Assembly (NCBI RefSeq): GCF_021462225.1
Contig: NC_061813.1
Span: 16,950,442 to 17,014,441, forward strand
DNA length: 64,000 bases
Reading direction: 5' to 3'
Source: Girardinichthys multiradiatus
Taxonomy: Eukaryota > Chordata > Actinopteri > Cyprinodontiformes > Goodeidae
Under the pieces are notes generated by a model. That model was given only the letters and a program-made list of their open reading frames with translations, was not told the origin of the DNA and ran no database searches. Shown here piece after piece: positions 63,175-64,000 of the stretch. The translations under genes were made by a program, and so were the position numbers. Position 1 is the first letter of the stretch. Each line of letters starts with the position of its first letter.

Positions 63175-64000
63175 ACGCACCTCTCTCAACCTTACTCATC
63201 AAATCTCAGCAGCACGTGTCCAAAGCTATGATATCCATCTAATCATCTTGGCCCTTTCTCCTCTGCTTTCTGTCAGCTCTGGTAAAGGAACGCGGTTGTA
63301 TGCAGGCCAGGCGACCAGTTGCAACACAATACCTCTGAAATCACACCAAAAGATCCAGAACTCTTGTAAAAACATAGCTTAAGCTAAGCTCTCCTGGTCT
63401 AACAGTTTATTTGGGCACAGGAACATGTGTGATAAGTAAATAAACGTTCCCAGTTAACAGAAAAAGGCATCTCGATTTGTAATGAACTCCTTGTTTCTTG
63501 GTAAAATGTCAAAGGTTCATGAAGAAAGACAAAGGCCGTATGAATCAATAAATTCTAAATTAATTGAACCAAACAGTATATCAGCGGTATAAAGTAAATG
63601 TGTGATAGCAAACAAGAGGACTGAAGATCTACTACATTAGAGTGTGCATGTATGTTGTTGGTGCCCACAGCAACATCAGAACTGTACCAAAGGGAGTGAT
63701 TGTGAAAGTCCTTGTGTGGCCCTTTTCTCTCATGCTAACAAGATAAAATTTACTGCTGCTTGTTGTCTGGACTGGAGGCTACATGGGGACAGTCAGGGTA
63801 TATGTACGCATGTGAGCTTGAAGGCATGTCTCTGTCTACAACTGTAAGTAAAGTTAATTTAGAAAACACCTTTTCACAGGCTAAAGTCACAAAGCGCTAT
63901 GCAATAAAAATCACATTTTATCAAAACACGAGTTATTCATAGTATAAAAACAGAACAAAAAAGCTCAATAAAATCATGTCATAAAAGTCTGGAAGAACAA
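63172..64000. other. Intergenic DNA, nothing recognised
   Basis: No coding frame above 67 codons and no known repeat to the end of the window. Confidence 0.5.

Noticed and set aside
62857..63189. Cysteine/valine-rich minus-strand frame that looks like a small secreted cysteine-rich protein
   Set aside because: The CV repeats come from (CA)n tracts at 62906-63171.

Overview
This window is non-coding DNA from a vertebrate nuclear genome, most likely a ray-finned (teleost) fish. No host protein-coding gene, tRNA or rRNA gene could be supported. The fish assignment rests on the mixture of mobile elements: a chromodomain Ty3/gypsy retrotransposon, a Rex3-type RTE LINE, several Tc1-like DNA transposons with DD34E transposases, a DANA/mermaid-type tRNA-related SINE and hAT-like ends, together with abundant (CA)n and a long (GATA)n microsatellite. 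The species is not recognisable from the sequence.

Layout. 1-3118: the 3' half of a Ty3/gypsy element (end of reverse transcriptase, RNase H, integrase, chromodomain tail, polypurine tract, 3' LTR). Its pol is frame-broken, but the integrase D,D35E triad is still visible. 3.1-17.3 kb: AT-rich intergenic DNA with several denser blocks that look like conserved non-coding elements, a short hairpin at 10.35 kb, a G-rich run at 13.3 kb and a SINE fragment at 14.05 kb. 17306-18866: a complete Tc1-like element with about 177-bp inverted repeats and a dead transposase on the minus strand. 18.9-33.9 kb: intergenic DNA with a (CA)n array, a candidate regulatory block near 25.1-25.9 kb, a small hAT-like MITE (26.7-27.0 kb), a perfect 370-bp (GATA)n array (28.0-28.4 kb), a possible PIF/Harbinger remnant and a perfect 35-bp hairpin near 31.5 kb. 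33952-34921: a decayed Tc1-like element of another family.

42648-47641 is the most layered region. A decayed Tc1-like element contains a Rex3 LINE, which itself contains an unclassified insertion of about 1.85 kb; a 45-bp fold-back duplication lies at the Rex3 5' junction. Two more copies of the same Tc1 family occur at 52855-53520 (with a complete SINE inserted, flanked by a 15-bp target duplication) and at 56469-57990 (with another repeat inserted). The end of the window has three (CA)n tracts and a GC-richer block (62.05-62.55 kb) that may be regulatory.

There is no operon, phage, CRISPR or other multi-gene system here. The coding remnants are all parts of transposons, each broken by frameshifts, stops or deletions. 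The most useful leads are the nested insertion at 42.6-47.6 kb with its unclassified inner element, the perfect GATA array and the candidate conserved non-coding blocks.
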